Positions 25,636-33,633 of a DNA stretch of 64,000 bases are shown here, one piece after another (position 1 is the first letter of the stretch; every line of letters starts with the position of its first letter). The stretch lies in assembly GCF_013283875.1 (NCBI RefSeq), contig NZ_CP054139.1, positions 4,774,001 through 4,838,000 on the forward strand, written 5' to 3'. Source of the DNA: Mucilaginibacter mali (GTDB taxonomy: Bacteria > Bacteroidota > Bacteroidia > Sphingobacteriales > Sphingobacteriaceae). The position numbers and the translations under genes were made by a program. A model generated the notes under the pieces. The model was not told the origin of the DNA. It made no database searches and saw nothing but the letters and a program-made list of their open reading frames with translations.

Positions 25636-27162
25636 TCAGGCTTTCCACTTTCTGAGGTTATGTGCGATGGATAATAACCCTATTTCGACCTCGGTTTTGG
25701 ACATTCCCTTCAGCAGGAATCGCCTGAAGCCGTGATTATGCTTCAGGTTGGCGAACACCGGTTCGACATCTGCGGGCCGTCGCTTTCGGTATTTGATGCC
25801 CTGTTCGGTATTCAATCTTTCTTTCGCTATCTGCTTGTGTATTCTAAGGCTGTGGTTGATCTCCACCACGCGGTTACCGGCTGCTTGGTGACAAACGCCC
25901 CGCATGGGGCAGTTTTCACAATTCTGCGCCTGATAGCGGCTGATCAGTTGCACATAGCCGGATGTGGTGACCCGCTGCCCGGTGCCGATATGCTGCATGT
26001 GTTGTCCCATCGGACATACCAGGTAATCTTCCTGTTCATTATAGTGCAAACTGTCATTACCGAATGCTTTGATGCCTTTATTTTGTTCCTGGTCGAACGT
26101 GTTGTATTTGATATAAGCTTCAATGCCTTTTTGCTGTAATACGCCATAGTTCTCGTCCGAACCGTAGCCCGCATCGGCCACTACCGCTTTTGGAAGTGCA
26201 TGATATAAAGTTTCGTATTGTTCGATGTGTGATGGAAGGGTCTGGTAATCGGTTGTGGTTTGGTGCAGGCTATAGTTCAAGATGAACTGCTCCTGGGTGG
26301 AGATCTGCAGATTGTATCCGGGTTTAAGCTGCCCGTTCAGCATAGGGTCTTCTTTCATCCGCATGAAGGTGGCACCCGGGTCGGTCTTCGAAAAGCTGTT
26401 GCGACCGCCTAACAGCTTTTCCTGCTCGTCATACCGGGCCAGGTTCTCCGGCCAGTGCTTTTTGGCATAGTTCAGCTTCTGCCTTACTTTCTTATCGACA
26501 TCTTCCTTATCGTCCAGGGCGGCGTTGATCTTTGAGATCGTTTCTTTTACTTTTTCCGGGTTGATCTCGCTGTATTCCAGCGGTGCGGTGTCTTTAAGTT
26601 CTTCGGCAGCGATGGTTTGCGCATAACTCCACAGTTCATCCAATTGGGCTTTCATCTTCTCCTTGCTGTTCTTAATGCTTTTGCCCCATACAAAAGTGTA
26701 CTTGTTCGCTACCGATTCGATCTTGGTACCATCGGTAAAAACAGCTTCTTTCAGCGAGACGATACCTTCCTGCTGTAATAACAATACGATCTGTGAGAAG
26801 ATCTCCTTTAAAACACCCGACAGCTTCTCGCTCCGGAAACGGTTGATGGTATTGTGATCAGGCTTTTTCATGCCTAAAAGCCACATGAAATGTACATTCT
26901 GCGCGGCCTGGTCTTCCAACTTCCGTGAAGAATACGTGTTGGTCAGATAACCGTAGATCAGCAGCTTGAGCATCAGCCGCGGATGAAAGCTGGATGCCCC
27001 GCCGCCTTTATACTTGCGGTTAATCGGTTTAACATCTACCTGATCGACCACCTTCGATACAATACGTACCGGATGACCCTGCGGTACCAGTTCCTCCAGT
27101 TTATACGGTAAAAAGGTTAACTGGTCAGGATCATATTCCTTAAAGACTACTTTTCCTCCCAT
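25636..27162 (-). CDS. IS1182-family transposase
   Basis: A 508-residue DDE transposase. The N-terminal DUF772 domain contains HPRLMLKLLIYGYLTNTYSS near 61-80 and a KKPDHNTINRFR stretch near 98. Catalytic-domain motifs follow: VFTDGTKIES near 142 (first Asp), VVADAGYGSDENYG near 320 (second Asp), and the C-terminal YRKRRPADVEPVFANLKHN near 455-473, which holds the Glu. A Cys-rich insert (CENCPMRGVC near 413) is usual for this family. The frame is intact from the ATG at 27162, so the enzyme may be active. Confidence 0.95.
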   Translation of the reverse strand: MGGKVVFKEYDPDQLTFLPYKLEELVPQGHPVRIVSKVVDQVDVKPINRKYKGGGASSFHPRLMLKLLIYGYLTNTYSSRKLEDQAAQNVHFMWLLGMKKPDHNTINRFRSEKLSGVLKEIFSQIVLLLQQEGIVSLKEAVFTDGTKIESVANKYTFVWGKSIKNSKEKMKAQLDELWSYAQTIAAEELKDTAPLEYSEINPEKVKETISKINAALDDKEDVDKKVRQKLNYAKKHWPENLARYDEQEKLLGGRNSFSKTDPGATFMRMKEDPMLNGQLKPGYNLQISTQEQFILNYSLHQTTTDYQTLPSHIEQYETLYHALPKAVVADAGYGSDENYGVLQQKGIEAYIKYNTFDQEQNKGIKAFGNDSLHYNEQEDYLVCPMGQHMQHIGTGQRVTTSGYVQLISRYQAQNCENCPMRGVCHQAAGNRVVEINHSLRIHKQIAKERLNTEQGIKYRKRRPADVEPVFANLKHNHGFRRFLLKGMSKTEVEIGLLSIAHNLRKWKA

Positions 27163-27198
27163 GCCTTTAAGTTACTGAAAATTACGCTCAAAAACAAA

Positions 27199-27226
27199 GA
27201 GGCTGCCTCGCTTTTGAGACAGCCTC
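27199..27226 (-). terminator. Inward-facing hairpin in the right end of the IS1182 element
   Basis: GAGGCTGCCTC (27199-27209) and GAGACAGCCTC (27216-27226) form an 11-bp stem with one mismatch; on the minus strand the inner side continues with T-rich sequence. It mirrors the hairpin at the other end. Confidence 0.65.
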
Positions 27227-27255
27227 ATTTTGAAGCGGCTGGCCAAAAAGCAATA

Positions 27256-27858
27256 TCAATCCTGCGCCGCCAGTTCGGCATAGCGTATATTGCCTTTAAG
27301 CGTGGCAAAGCGGCTATACTGAATGGCGCTTAATTGCTTTTCGGTTTCCAGCAGCTCGGTCAGCCAGCCGTGCGACGCGGCAATTTCGCGGGCTTCCAGC
27401 AGGTCTTGCTGCGCCAGTATAAAATCGCCAATTTCCAACTTCACCATAGCCAGTTTGCACAGGTTGCTGATGGTAAGCCGGTTGTTATTTTGCTGTCGGG
27501 CCAAAAAGGTGCTTTGTAAAAAGTACCACTTAGCCTCCGAATAGCGGTTTTGCTTTACATACAGTTGCGCCAGGTCGCTAAAGTTTACGCTGGCTACATC
27601 GTATATCCTGAAGCGCATATTGTGTTGTGCGGTCCGCATTACCTCGGCTTCCATCACTTCCAGGCGGTAATCGCCGGGCGATAGCACCTGCGTTTTAATA
27701 ACCGGGCGCGGGGTTTTAGTTACAAGAAAGTTTTGGGGGGAAACGTGCTGCGCGGCTTCAATGGCGGGCGGGTGTTCGGGCAATTTCTTCAGCCGCCACC
27801 ATTGTGCCGATGCCGTTAAGCTGATACTGCAAAATAGAACAATCAGGGTTATCCGCAT
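27256..27858 (-). CDS. Secreted TPR-like protein of unknown function
   Basis: A 200-residue protein with a signal peptide (MRITLIVLFCSISLTASAQ). Residues about 90-185 form helical pairs that look like three TPR units: FSDLAQLYVKQNRYSEAKWYFLQS, then LTISNLCKLAMVKLEIGDFILAQQDLLEA, then a third weaker one. The 27-75 region is not assignable. It probably sits in the periplasm and mediates protein contacts. An IS1182 element lies 26 bp behind the stop, so the gene itself is not broken. Confidence 0.65.
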   Translation of the reverse strand: MRITLIVLFCSISLTASAQWWRLKKLPEHPPAIEAAQHVSPQNFLVTKTPRPVIKTQVLSPGDYRLEVMEAEVMRTAQHNMRFRIYDVASVNFSDLAQLYVKQNRYSEAKWYFLQSTFLARQQNNNRLTISNLCKLAMVKLEIGDFILAQQDLLEAREIAASHGWLTELLETEKQLSAIQYSRFATLKGNIRYAELAAQD

Positions 27859-28143
27859 GCCTTAAACCGCTATCTTTTAAATAAAATTTAAAAACGGCTA
27901 CAAAGATAGGCGTAAAACTGGTTTGATTTACAATGCTTTGTGTAAAAATATTAAAACTAACAAGTCCACCTTTAACTATTGCCCAAAGCTTTTTAGTTCC
28001 ATAAGAACTTTTGGTGGGTAGAAAATTTGTGGTGATCACGAAACGTTCCTGTAGGAACGCCTGGTAAACGGGCCTTACAATACTACCGACCAGATGTACC
28101 TAACGGTACATCGAAACTGCCAGAATCCTGAATAATTTCTGTC
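27859..28143. repeat. Intergenic gap with two family F palindromes
   Basis: CGTTCC-TGTA-GGAACG at 28044-28059 and GATGTACC-TAAC-GGTACATC at 28093-28112 are near-perfect palindromes with the same layout, 5-8 bp arms around a short CCT-A/G core. They follow the lnt stop by 31 bp (reading along the minus strand). The rest of the gap holds nothing I can name. Confidence 0.6.
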
Positions 28144-29775
28144 TTACGCTTCGCTGGTTGTAATTTTACGTTTCACCTTTAACCGAACGATAATAAAAAC
28201 AACCAGCAGCAAAGCCACTAAACTGGCCAGCTTAGGGATGTAATCGCCGTAGCGCACATAAAAAGTAATATCGGTACTGAGGTTTATATTTTGCTTTAGC
28301 GCCGTCCGCACCCACCATTTGGTATGCTGCACCACATCGCCCCGTTGGTTGATAAACGCCGAGATCCCCGTATTGGCCGATTGGCAAACCCAGCGCCGGG
28401 TTTCAATAGCGCGCAACTTGGCATAATCCAAATGCTGGTCCTTGCCCGATGTATTGCCCCACCAGCCATCGTTGGTGATGATGGCGATAAATTGCGCCCC
28501 CTTGCCTACCGCGCCGGCCACGTATTCGCCAAAGATGGATTCGTAGCAGATGACCGGATCGGCGCCGATGCCGCTTTGCGCGTAAAACACCTGCGAGCTA
28601 TCCTGTACACCATAACTCCCCGCAGCCCCGCCCAAATGCGCGAACACAGGCTTCATGAACGATAGCACATTACCAAATGGCAGTGTTTCGGCACCCGGCA
28701 CCAGTTTCGATTTATGGTAGATCTGCACCTCTGACGAGTTTTCAATCGCCACCGCCGAGTTAAAGCTATCGTAAAACTGGTTACCATTAGTAAACTGACT
28801 GGCTGTTTTGGTGGCCTCGTAATCATAGATCTTATAGCCCTCCATACCGGTGATCACATTACCGTTTTTATAGCGGTTTAAAAACTGCTTCACCTGGAAG
28901 TAATAATGGTTATCGCGAATATGGTTCTCCTCCACCGTTTCGGCAATGGCGGTCTCCGGCCAGATGAAGAACTCGGTATTGGGCTGCGCCAGCGAATCAG
29001 ACAGGTGCGTCAGTATATCTATCTGCTGCGCGGCAGGGTAAGTGTGTTCTTTGGCATAAGGATCGATATTGGGCTGTGCGATCACCACGTTCGATGGATC
29101 GGGGGCTTCCTGGTAGGTGTTGTACCGGTATAGCGATAAGCCCAATGGCAGCACGATGATCAATACCAATCCCGCTATCAGCTTTAACCTAACCTGTTTA
29201 TTTTGCGCCTCGCGCATGCCAATGTAGATCAGGAATACAAAGATATTCACCAGCCATATCCATATGGTACCGCCGTAAACGCCGGTATACTCGTACCATT
29301 GCACCCACTGGTGCGATGTGGCAAAACCATTGCCCAAAGTCATCCAGGGGAAGTTAAGGCCCCATGTTTGGTGCAGGTATTCGTAGCCAATCCAAAGGCA
29401 AACCAGCCCGGCCAGGCTCCAGCCGCGGCCGGTCAGCAAGCGCAACCTGAAGTACAGCCAACAGGCACAGGCCATCAACAGCGGGCCAAGACAATAAGGT
29501 ATCAACGATACCGGGATGGCCACGATCTCGCCAATGTACTTTATCGCGTTGTAAACCCAATAGATACTCAGGAAGTTCCACACCAGAAACCCGAAGAACG
29601 CGGTACGAAAGATCTTGCGCCCCTTTTTTTCGCCGGCTGTGCTAATGATGTTTTCCATGGCCACCAGCATGGGTACAAAGCCCACAAAAAGCAGGAATGT
29701 GGTATACGGAATAGGCGGCCAGGCTATCCACAGCAATAAGCCTGAAAGCAGGGCGAGTTGTATGTTTTTTTTCAT
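28144..29775 (-). CDS. lnt: Apolipoprotein N-acyltransferase
   Basis: A 543-residue inner-membrane enzyme that adds the third acyl chain to the N-terminal Cys of lipoproteins. About six membrane helices occupy residues 5-220, a final one lies near 515. The nitrilase-type domain carries the catalytic triad: Glu in FIWPETAIAE, Lys in HKSKLVPGAETLP, and Cys in VICYESIFGEY. I start at ATG 29775 (MKKNIQLALLSGLLLW); an ATG at 29790 adds five residues. The start lies only 11 bp from the repeat-bounded GIY-YIG unit, which separates lnt from rsmI. Confidence 0.95.
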   Translation of the reverse strand: MKKNIQLALLSGLLLWIAWPPIPYTTFLLFVGFVPMLVAMENIISTAGEKKGRKIFRTAFFGFLVWNFLSIYWVYNAIKYIGEIVAIPVSLIPYCLGPLLMACACWLYFRLRLLTGRGWSLAGLVCLWIGYEYLHQTWGLNFPWMTLGNGFATSHQWVQWYEYTGVYGGTIWIWLVNIFVFLIYIGMREAQNKQVRLKLIAGLVLIIVLPLGLSLYRYNTYQEAPDPSNVVIAQPNIDPYAKEHTYPAAQQIDILTHLSDSLAQPNTEFFIWPETAIAETVEENHIRDNHYYFQVKQFLNRYKNGNVITGMEGYKIYDYEATKTASQFTNGNQFYDSFNSAVAIENSSEVQIYHKSKLVPGAETLPFGNVLSFMKPVFAHLGGAAGSYGVQDSSQVFYAQSGIGADPVICYESIFGEYVAGAVGKGAQFIAIITNDGWWGNTSGKDQHLDYAKLRAIETRRWVCQSANTGISAFINQRGDVVQHTKWWVRTALKQNINLSTDITFYVRYGDYIPKLASLVALLLVVFIIVRLKVKRKITTSEA

Positions 29776-29785
29776 ATTAAACTTT

Positions 29786-30231
29786 GTCATTACGAGGAGC
29801 ACGAGTTGGCTATGTGAAGTGGGGCGACGCGGCAATCTCGTCGCAAACCATACTCCACAAACTCAATCATACCATCCATCACTCATATCACTCCAGGATG
29901 AGTTAACAGAAACTATCAAATCGATCTTCTTTTGCCGTGAACCTGCTTTAATTTGCTTCTCCCGATCAATGGCATCCTGTATCCATTGAAATAGCTCAAA
30001 GTAACCCAATTTATTACAATTGAACCGCGCGGAAAATCCTTTGTATTCTTTTCTTTTATGCTGTAATATCCGTATTTGTAATTCGCCGGTTACGCCTGTA
30101 TAAAATACAGTATTAGCTTTGTTTGTTATAATGTAAACGGCATATTGGTTAATCTGCATATCGTTTTTGTATTGCTACGAGATTGCCGCGTCGCTCCATC
30201 ACATCATCCCCCCGCTGCTCCTCGCAATGAC
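29786..30231. mobile_element. GIY-YIG gene enclosed by inverted family A repeats (candidate mobile unit)
   Basis: The left repeat runs GTCATTACGAGGAGC (29786-29800) to CGACGCGGCAATCTCGT (29825-29841). The right repeat is its inverse: ACGAGATTGCCGCGTCG (30177-30193) to GCTCCTCGCAATGAC (30217-30231). The inner words match 17 of 17 and the outer words 14 of 15. The 446-bp unit holds one gene and little else and fits between rsmI and lnt, which may once have been adjacent. Mobility is inference. Confidence 0.6.
29863..30159 (-). CDS. GIY-YIG nuclease domain protein
   Basis: A 98-residue single-domain protein. Motifs in order: YAVYIITN (residues 6-13) as the GIY part, FYTGVTGEL (19-27) as the YIG part, an Arg and His in RILQHKRKEYKG (29-40), YFELFQ with the Tyr-Phe segment, and the metal-binding Glu in DREKQIKAG (64-72). 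This is the URI/UPF0213-like short type common in Bacteroidota. It has no extra DNA-binding domain. The gene is bounded on both sides by inverted repeats of family A, 15-25 bp from its ends. Nicking of structured DNA is plausible but not shown. Confidence 0.9.
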   Translation of the reverse strand: MQINQYAVYIITNKANTVFYTGVTGELQIRILQHKRKEYKGFSARFNCNKLGYFELFQWIQDAIDREKQIKAGSRQKKIDLIVSVNSSWSDMSDGWYD

Positions 30232-30246
30232 AATGGGTATAATTAG

Positions 30247-30969
30247 CTAATCTTCCTCCTCATCCCTATACTTATTCTTACTCGCTTTCACCACCGCCCC
30301 GGCCACACATATTACAAACTCCCCCTTCACCGGGTGGGTCTCAAAATGTGCTTTCATCTCGGCAACAGTTCCGCGCACGGTTTCTTCAAACATCTTGGTT
30401 AGCTCGCGCGATACGGATAGCTGGCGGTCGGTGCCGAAATAGGTGGCCATCTCATCCAGCGTCTTCAATAAACGGTGCGGCGATTCGTACAGTATAATAG
30501 TGCGCTCTTCTTCGGCTAAAATTTTGTAGCGGGTTTGCCGGCCTTTCTTCAGCGGCAAAAAACCCTCGAAGCAAAACTTATCGGTAGGGAAACCTGAATT
30601 AACCAGCGCGGGAACAAATGCCGTAGCGCCGGGCAGGCATTCTACCGGAAGCTCATGCTTCAAAGCTTCCCGCACCAGAAAAAACCCGGGATCGGAAATT
30701 GCAGGGGTGCCCGCGTCGGATATCAACGCGATGTTCTTGCCCTCCTTTAAAAACTTGATGATCTCATTACTGCTCTGATGCTCGTTATGCTGGTGATGCG
30801 CGAACACCCGGCCGGTAACCCCAAAATGCTTCAGCATTGGTGCCGATGTACGGGTATCTTCGGCCAGTATCAGGTCGGCTTCCTTTAAAATGCGGATGGC
30901 CCGGTAGGTCATATCCTCCAGGTTGCCAATGGGGGTGGGTACTAAGTAAAGTTTGCCAGTTTGGTTCAT
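30247..30969 (-). CDS. rsmI: 16S rRNA (cytidine1402-2'-O)-methyltransferase RsmI
   Basis: A 240-residue SAM-dependent tetrapyrrole-methylase-fold enzyme that methylates the ribose of C1402 in 16S rRNA. I start at ATG 30969 (MNQTGKLYLVPTPIGNLEDM), which puts the family motif VPTPIGNLEDMTYRA in place; seven extra residues from 30990 would be encoded by a tandem repeat. Other marks: LAEDTRTS near 38, SDAGTPAISDPGF near 83, and ILYESPHRL near 158. It is divergent from serS. Its stop is 15 bp from the repeat-bounded GIY-YIG unit. Confidence 0.95.
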   Translation of the reverse strand: MNQTGKLYLVPTPIGNLEDMTYRAIRILKEADLILAEDTRTSAPMLKHFGVTGRVFAHHQHNEHQSSNEIIKFLKEGKNIALISDAGTPAISDPGFFLVREALKHELPVECLPGATAFVPALVNSGFPTDKFCFEGFLPLKKGRQTRYKILAEEERTIILYESPHRLLKTLDEMATYFGTDRQLSVSRELTKMFEETVRGTVAEMKAHFETHPVKGEFVICVAGAVVKASKNKYRDEEED

Positions 30970-31046
30970 AGATGATGGTTCATAGATCATAGTACTTTGT
31001 CCGACGGTTCAATTTTAGCTATGAACCATGAACTATAAACCATGAA
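30963..31046. repeat. Paired 14-bp tandem repeats in inverted arrangement
   Basis: GGTTCATAGATGAT and GGTTCATAGATCAT (30963-30990) face CTATGAACCATGAA and CTATAAACCATGAA (31019-31046). They cover the start of rsmI and the region just upstream of the serS promoter, forming an extended hairpin between the two divergent genes. Confidence 0.7.
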
Positions 31047-31052
31047 CTGTTA

Positions 31053-31060
31053 TATCTTTG
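31053..31060 (+). promoter_or_regulatory. Probable serS promoter -7 box
   Basis: TATCTTTG at 31053-31060 matches TAnnTTTG and lies 20 bp before the serS ATG. No clear TTTG -33 box is seen at the expected distance. Confidence 0.5.
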
Positions 31061-31079
31061 CCGTTTAATTATTCAAATA

Positions 31080-32351
31080 ATGCTGCAAGTTAGTTATATC
31101 CGCGAAAACAGGGAACAGGTTTTGGAACGTTTGGCTGTAAAAAATTTTAAACAGCCGGGCCTGGTAGATGAGATCATTGCCTTAGACGAGCAACGCCGCT
31201 CGTTACAGGTAACAAGTGAGGATCTGCAATCCAAAGCCAACGCTTCGGCCAAACAAATTGGCGAACTGATGCGCACTGGTAAAAAAGACGAAGCAGATAC
31301 CCTGAAGGGCCAAACCAGCGCCTGGAAGGAAGAGATCAAAAAACTGACCGACGAATTAGCATCGGCAGAAGAAGAATTACAACAAAAGATCGTATTGCTG
31401 CCTAATCTGCCACATAGCTCGGTACCTAAAGGTTTAACGCCCGAAGAGAACGAGGTAGTGTTGGAGAACGGCGCTGTCCCGGCTTTGCCCGAAAATGCCC
31501 TGCCGCATTGGGAACTGGCCGCTAAATATAATTTGATAGATTTTGAACTGGGTGTTAAGATAACCGGTGCCGGCTTCCCTGTATACAAAGGCAAAGGCGC
31601 TAAACTGCAACGCGCGCTGATCAGCTTCTTTTTAGATGAGGCCGAAAAAGCCGGTTATAACGAGGTGATCCCGCCGCTGGTGGTTAACGAGGCTTCGGGC
31701 TTTGGTACCGGACAGTTGCCGGATAAAGAGGGGCAGATGTATTATATCAATGAGGATAAACTATTCCTGATCCCTACCGCCGAAGTGCCCATCACCAACC
31801 TGTACCGCGATGTGATATTAAAAGCCGACGAGCTGCCGGTAATGAACTGCGGCTATACGCCATGCTTCCGTCGCGAGGCTGGCTCGTATGGTGCGCATGT
31901 GCGCGGGCTGAATCGCCTGCACCAGTTTGATAAGGTGGAAGTAGTACAGGTAGCGCATCCTGAAAAATCGTACGCGATACTGGAAGAAATGAGCCTGCAC
32001 GTACAAGGCCTGCTGCAAAAGCTTGGCCTGCCATACCGTGTATTGCGCCTTTGCGGCGGCGATATGGGCTTTGCATCGGCCTTAACTTACGATATGGAGA
32101 CCTGGAGCGCGGCACAACAGCGCTGGTTGGAAGTATCGTCGGTATCAAATTTCGAAACCTTCCAGAGCAACCGACTTAAATTACGCTTCCGCAATGCCGA
32201 GGGTAAAACCCAACTGGCACATACACTGAATGGCAGCGCGCTGGCTTTACCACGCATCGTGGCTACTTTGCTGGAGAATAATCAAACTGAAAAGGGTATT
32301 AAAGTGCCGGAAGTTTTGGTGCCGTATACTAAGTTTGAGTGGATAGACTGA
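31080..32351 (+). CDS. serS: Serine-tRNA ligase
   Basis: A 423-residue class II synthetase that charges tRNA-Ser (and tRNA-Sec where present). The N-terminal antiparallel coiled coil that grips the tRNA long arm spans about 28-105. The catalytic core has motif 2 in CFRREAGSYGAHVRGLNRLHQ (near 262-282) and motif 3 in AHTLNGSALALPRIVATLLE (near 379-398). The length is standard. It begins with MLQVSYIRENREQVLERL, the usual family start. A family B repeat starts 16 bp behind the stop. Confidence 0.97.
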   Translation: MLQVSYIRENREQVLERLAVKNFKQPGLVDEIIALDEQRRSLQVTSEDLQSKANASAKQIGELMRTGKKDEADTLKGQTSAWKEEIKKLTDELASAEEELQQKIVLLPNLPHSSVPKGLTPEENEVVLENGAVPALPENALPHWELAAKYNLIDFELGVKITGAGFPVYKGKGAKLQRALISFFLDEAEKAGYNEVIPPLVVNEASGFGTGQLPDKEGQMYYINEDKLFLIPTAEVPITNLYRDVILKADELPVMNCGYTPCFRREAGSYGAHVRGLNRLHQFDKVEVVQVAHPEKSYAILEEMSLHVQGLLQKLGLPYRVLRLCGGDMGFASALTYDMETWSAAQQRWLEVSSVSNFETFQSNRLKLRFRNAEGKTQLAHTLNGSALALPRIVATLLENNQTEKGIKVPEVLVPYTKFEWID

Positions 32352-32367
32352 TATGCATAGCGGCGTA

Positions 32368-32549
32368 GACTCACCCCGACTACGCTGCGCTGGTCGACCC
32401 TCTCTTCGCTGCGCGAAAAGAGGGCAGGAGCAATGCATTGTAAGACTTACGAAGTTTTGAACTTAACAAGTCTGTTTTATAAATACTATGTGTCCCCTCT
32501 TTTCGCGCAGCGAAGAGAGGGTGGTCGGCGAAGCAACGACCGGGTGAGT
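32368..32549. repeat. Family B palindromic repeat, copy 2
   Basis: Ends GACTCACCCCGACTACG and CGACCGGGTGAGT with inner arms CCCTCTCTTCGCTGCGCG and CGCGCAGCGAAGAGAGGG. The two halves are separated by about 70 bp of unrelated AT-rich sequence, longer than in other copies. It starts 16 bp behind serS. Confidence 0.88.
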
Positions 32550-32582
32550 AAAATAGACAAGCAGAGCCGCCCTACTTTCGTA

Positions 32583-32612
32583 GAGATTGCCACGCTATCG
32601 CCCGCAATGACG
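32583..32612. repeat. Family A repeat, solitary short copy
   Basis: GAGATTGCCACG ... CGCAATGACG is a 30-bp single copy of the repeat that bounds the GIY-YIG unit at 29786. It lies just behind family B copy 2. The remaining 90 bp before the DUF2490 gene hold nothing notable. Confidence 0.65.
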
Positions 32613-32703
32613 TGATGTTCTTTAGTTTTATCAATTGTAACATTCCTGATAAGAAACTCCCCGATTTTGCGTTATTTAGGCACGAAAACTAAAACGCTAA
32701 TTA

Positions 32704-33420
32704 ATGAAATTTAAAACACTGATCTGTTTATTAGTCGCTGTTGTTTTTGCACGAACGGCATCGGCACAAGTAAACGAACTATCGGGCTGGGGAGCCTGGT
32801 TCCACACACAAAAATTCAACGACAAATGGGGCGCATCGTTCGATGGGCAGTTTCGCTCGGCACATCACGCCGCCTACTTAAAAAACATCTTGCTAAGGCC
32901 GTCTGTTAATTACTACTTCGACAAAAGCAAGCACCTTGACCTGGGCTATGCCTACGTTACAGCTAATGGCCGTACCGCTACCGGCGCCCATACCTTCAGG
33001 CCCGAGCACCGCATATTCGAGCAGTTCATCGTATCGCACAAGGCCGGCACCAATACCGCCATCAGCCACCGCTTTCGGTTAGAGCAGCGCTTTTTAGGCC
33101 AAACGGCTACCCAGCCCGATGTCTTCGCGCAGCGATTCCGTTATTTTGTACGTGGCGTAGTTCCGCTAAACACGCAGGCTCCTTTTGTTAAAGGCACTTT
33201 CGTAGCACTACAAAATGAGGCATTTGCCAACGTGCAAAATAAGGACAAGATCAACAAACATGTGTTCGATCAAAACCGCGCTTATGCCGCCTTCGGTTAT
33301 CGCTTAAATAAAATGATAGATGTAGAGGCCGGTTATCTGAACCAATACATTAAACATGCCGAAGCGTATACCATTAACCATGTAATGCAAGTGGCCTTGT
33401 ATACCAGGTTTGGGTTTTAG
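32704..33420 (+). CDS. DUF2490 domain protein, probable outer-membrane barrel
   Basis: A 238-residue protein with a signal peptide (MKFKTLICLLVAVVFARTASAQ). The rest has alternating strand pattern and aromatic belt residues and ends in a Phe (VMQVALYTRFGF), as for outer-membrane beta-barrels. Segments SGWGAWFHTQKFNDKWGAS and HRFRLEQRF are typical of DUF2490. The function of the family is unknown. Flanked on both sides by family B repeats; likely a single-gene unit. Confidence 0.85.
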   Translation: MKFKTLICLLVAVVFARTASAQVNELSGWGAWFHTQKFNDKWGASFDGQFRSAHHAAYLKNILLRPSVNYYFDKSKHLDLGYAYVTANGRTATGAHTFRPEHRIFEQFIVSHKAGTNTAISHRFRLEQRFLGQTATQPDVFAQRFRYFVRGVVPLNTQAPFVKGTFVALQNEAFANVQNKDKINKHVFDQNRAYAAFGYRLNKMIDVEAGYLNQYIKHAEAYTINHVMQVALYTRFGF

Positions 33421-33454
33421 GAAATCTTCTCAATTTATATCGCGACTTTCGCGA

Positions 33455-33595
33455 GTACTCACCCCGACTACGCTACGCTGGTCGGCCCTCTCTTCGCTTC
33501 GCGGAAAGAGGGCAGGAACAGTATCGGATAACCCCATCCCCTCTTTTTCCAAAGGAAAGAGAGGGTGGTCGGGCGTAGCCACGACCGGGTGAGTA
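33455..33595. repeat. Family B palindromic repeat, copy 3
   Basis: Starts TACTCACCCCGACTACGC, ends ACGACCGGGTGAGTA, with inner arms CCCTCTCTTCGC and GCGGAAAGAGGG plus CCCCTCTTTTTCC / GGAAAGAGAGGG. It lies between the convergent DUF2490 and receiver-like genes. Confidence 0.87.
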
Positions 33596-33633
33596 TTAAC
33601 CTTGGTTAGTTTACATACATCATGACAAGGGGA

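Larger units (their letters stand above)
25488..27229 (-). mobile_element. IS1182-family insertion sequence
   Basis: Terminal inverted repeats AATGAGGCCGTCTCATAAG (25488-25506) and the complement at 27211-27229 match at 17 of 19 positions and have the GAGGC-GTCTCA core usual for IS1182-type ends. One intact transposase gene lies inside. Each end can fold into a hairpin facing inwards. I could not identify a target site duplication by eye. The right end is 26 bp from the stop of the TPR-like gene. Confidence 0.9.

Noticed and set aside
25488..27229. Disruption of the TPR-like gene by the IS1182 element
   Set aside because: The gene at 27256-27858 has an intact start, signal peptide and stop; the element lies 26 bp downstream of its stop.
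29203..29739. A 178-codon plus-strand frame opposite lnt
   Set aside because: Lnt has its full catalytic triad on the minus strand; the antisense product has no recognisable features.
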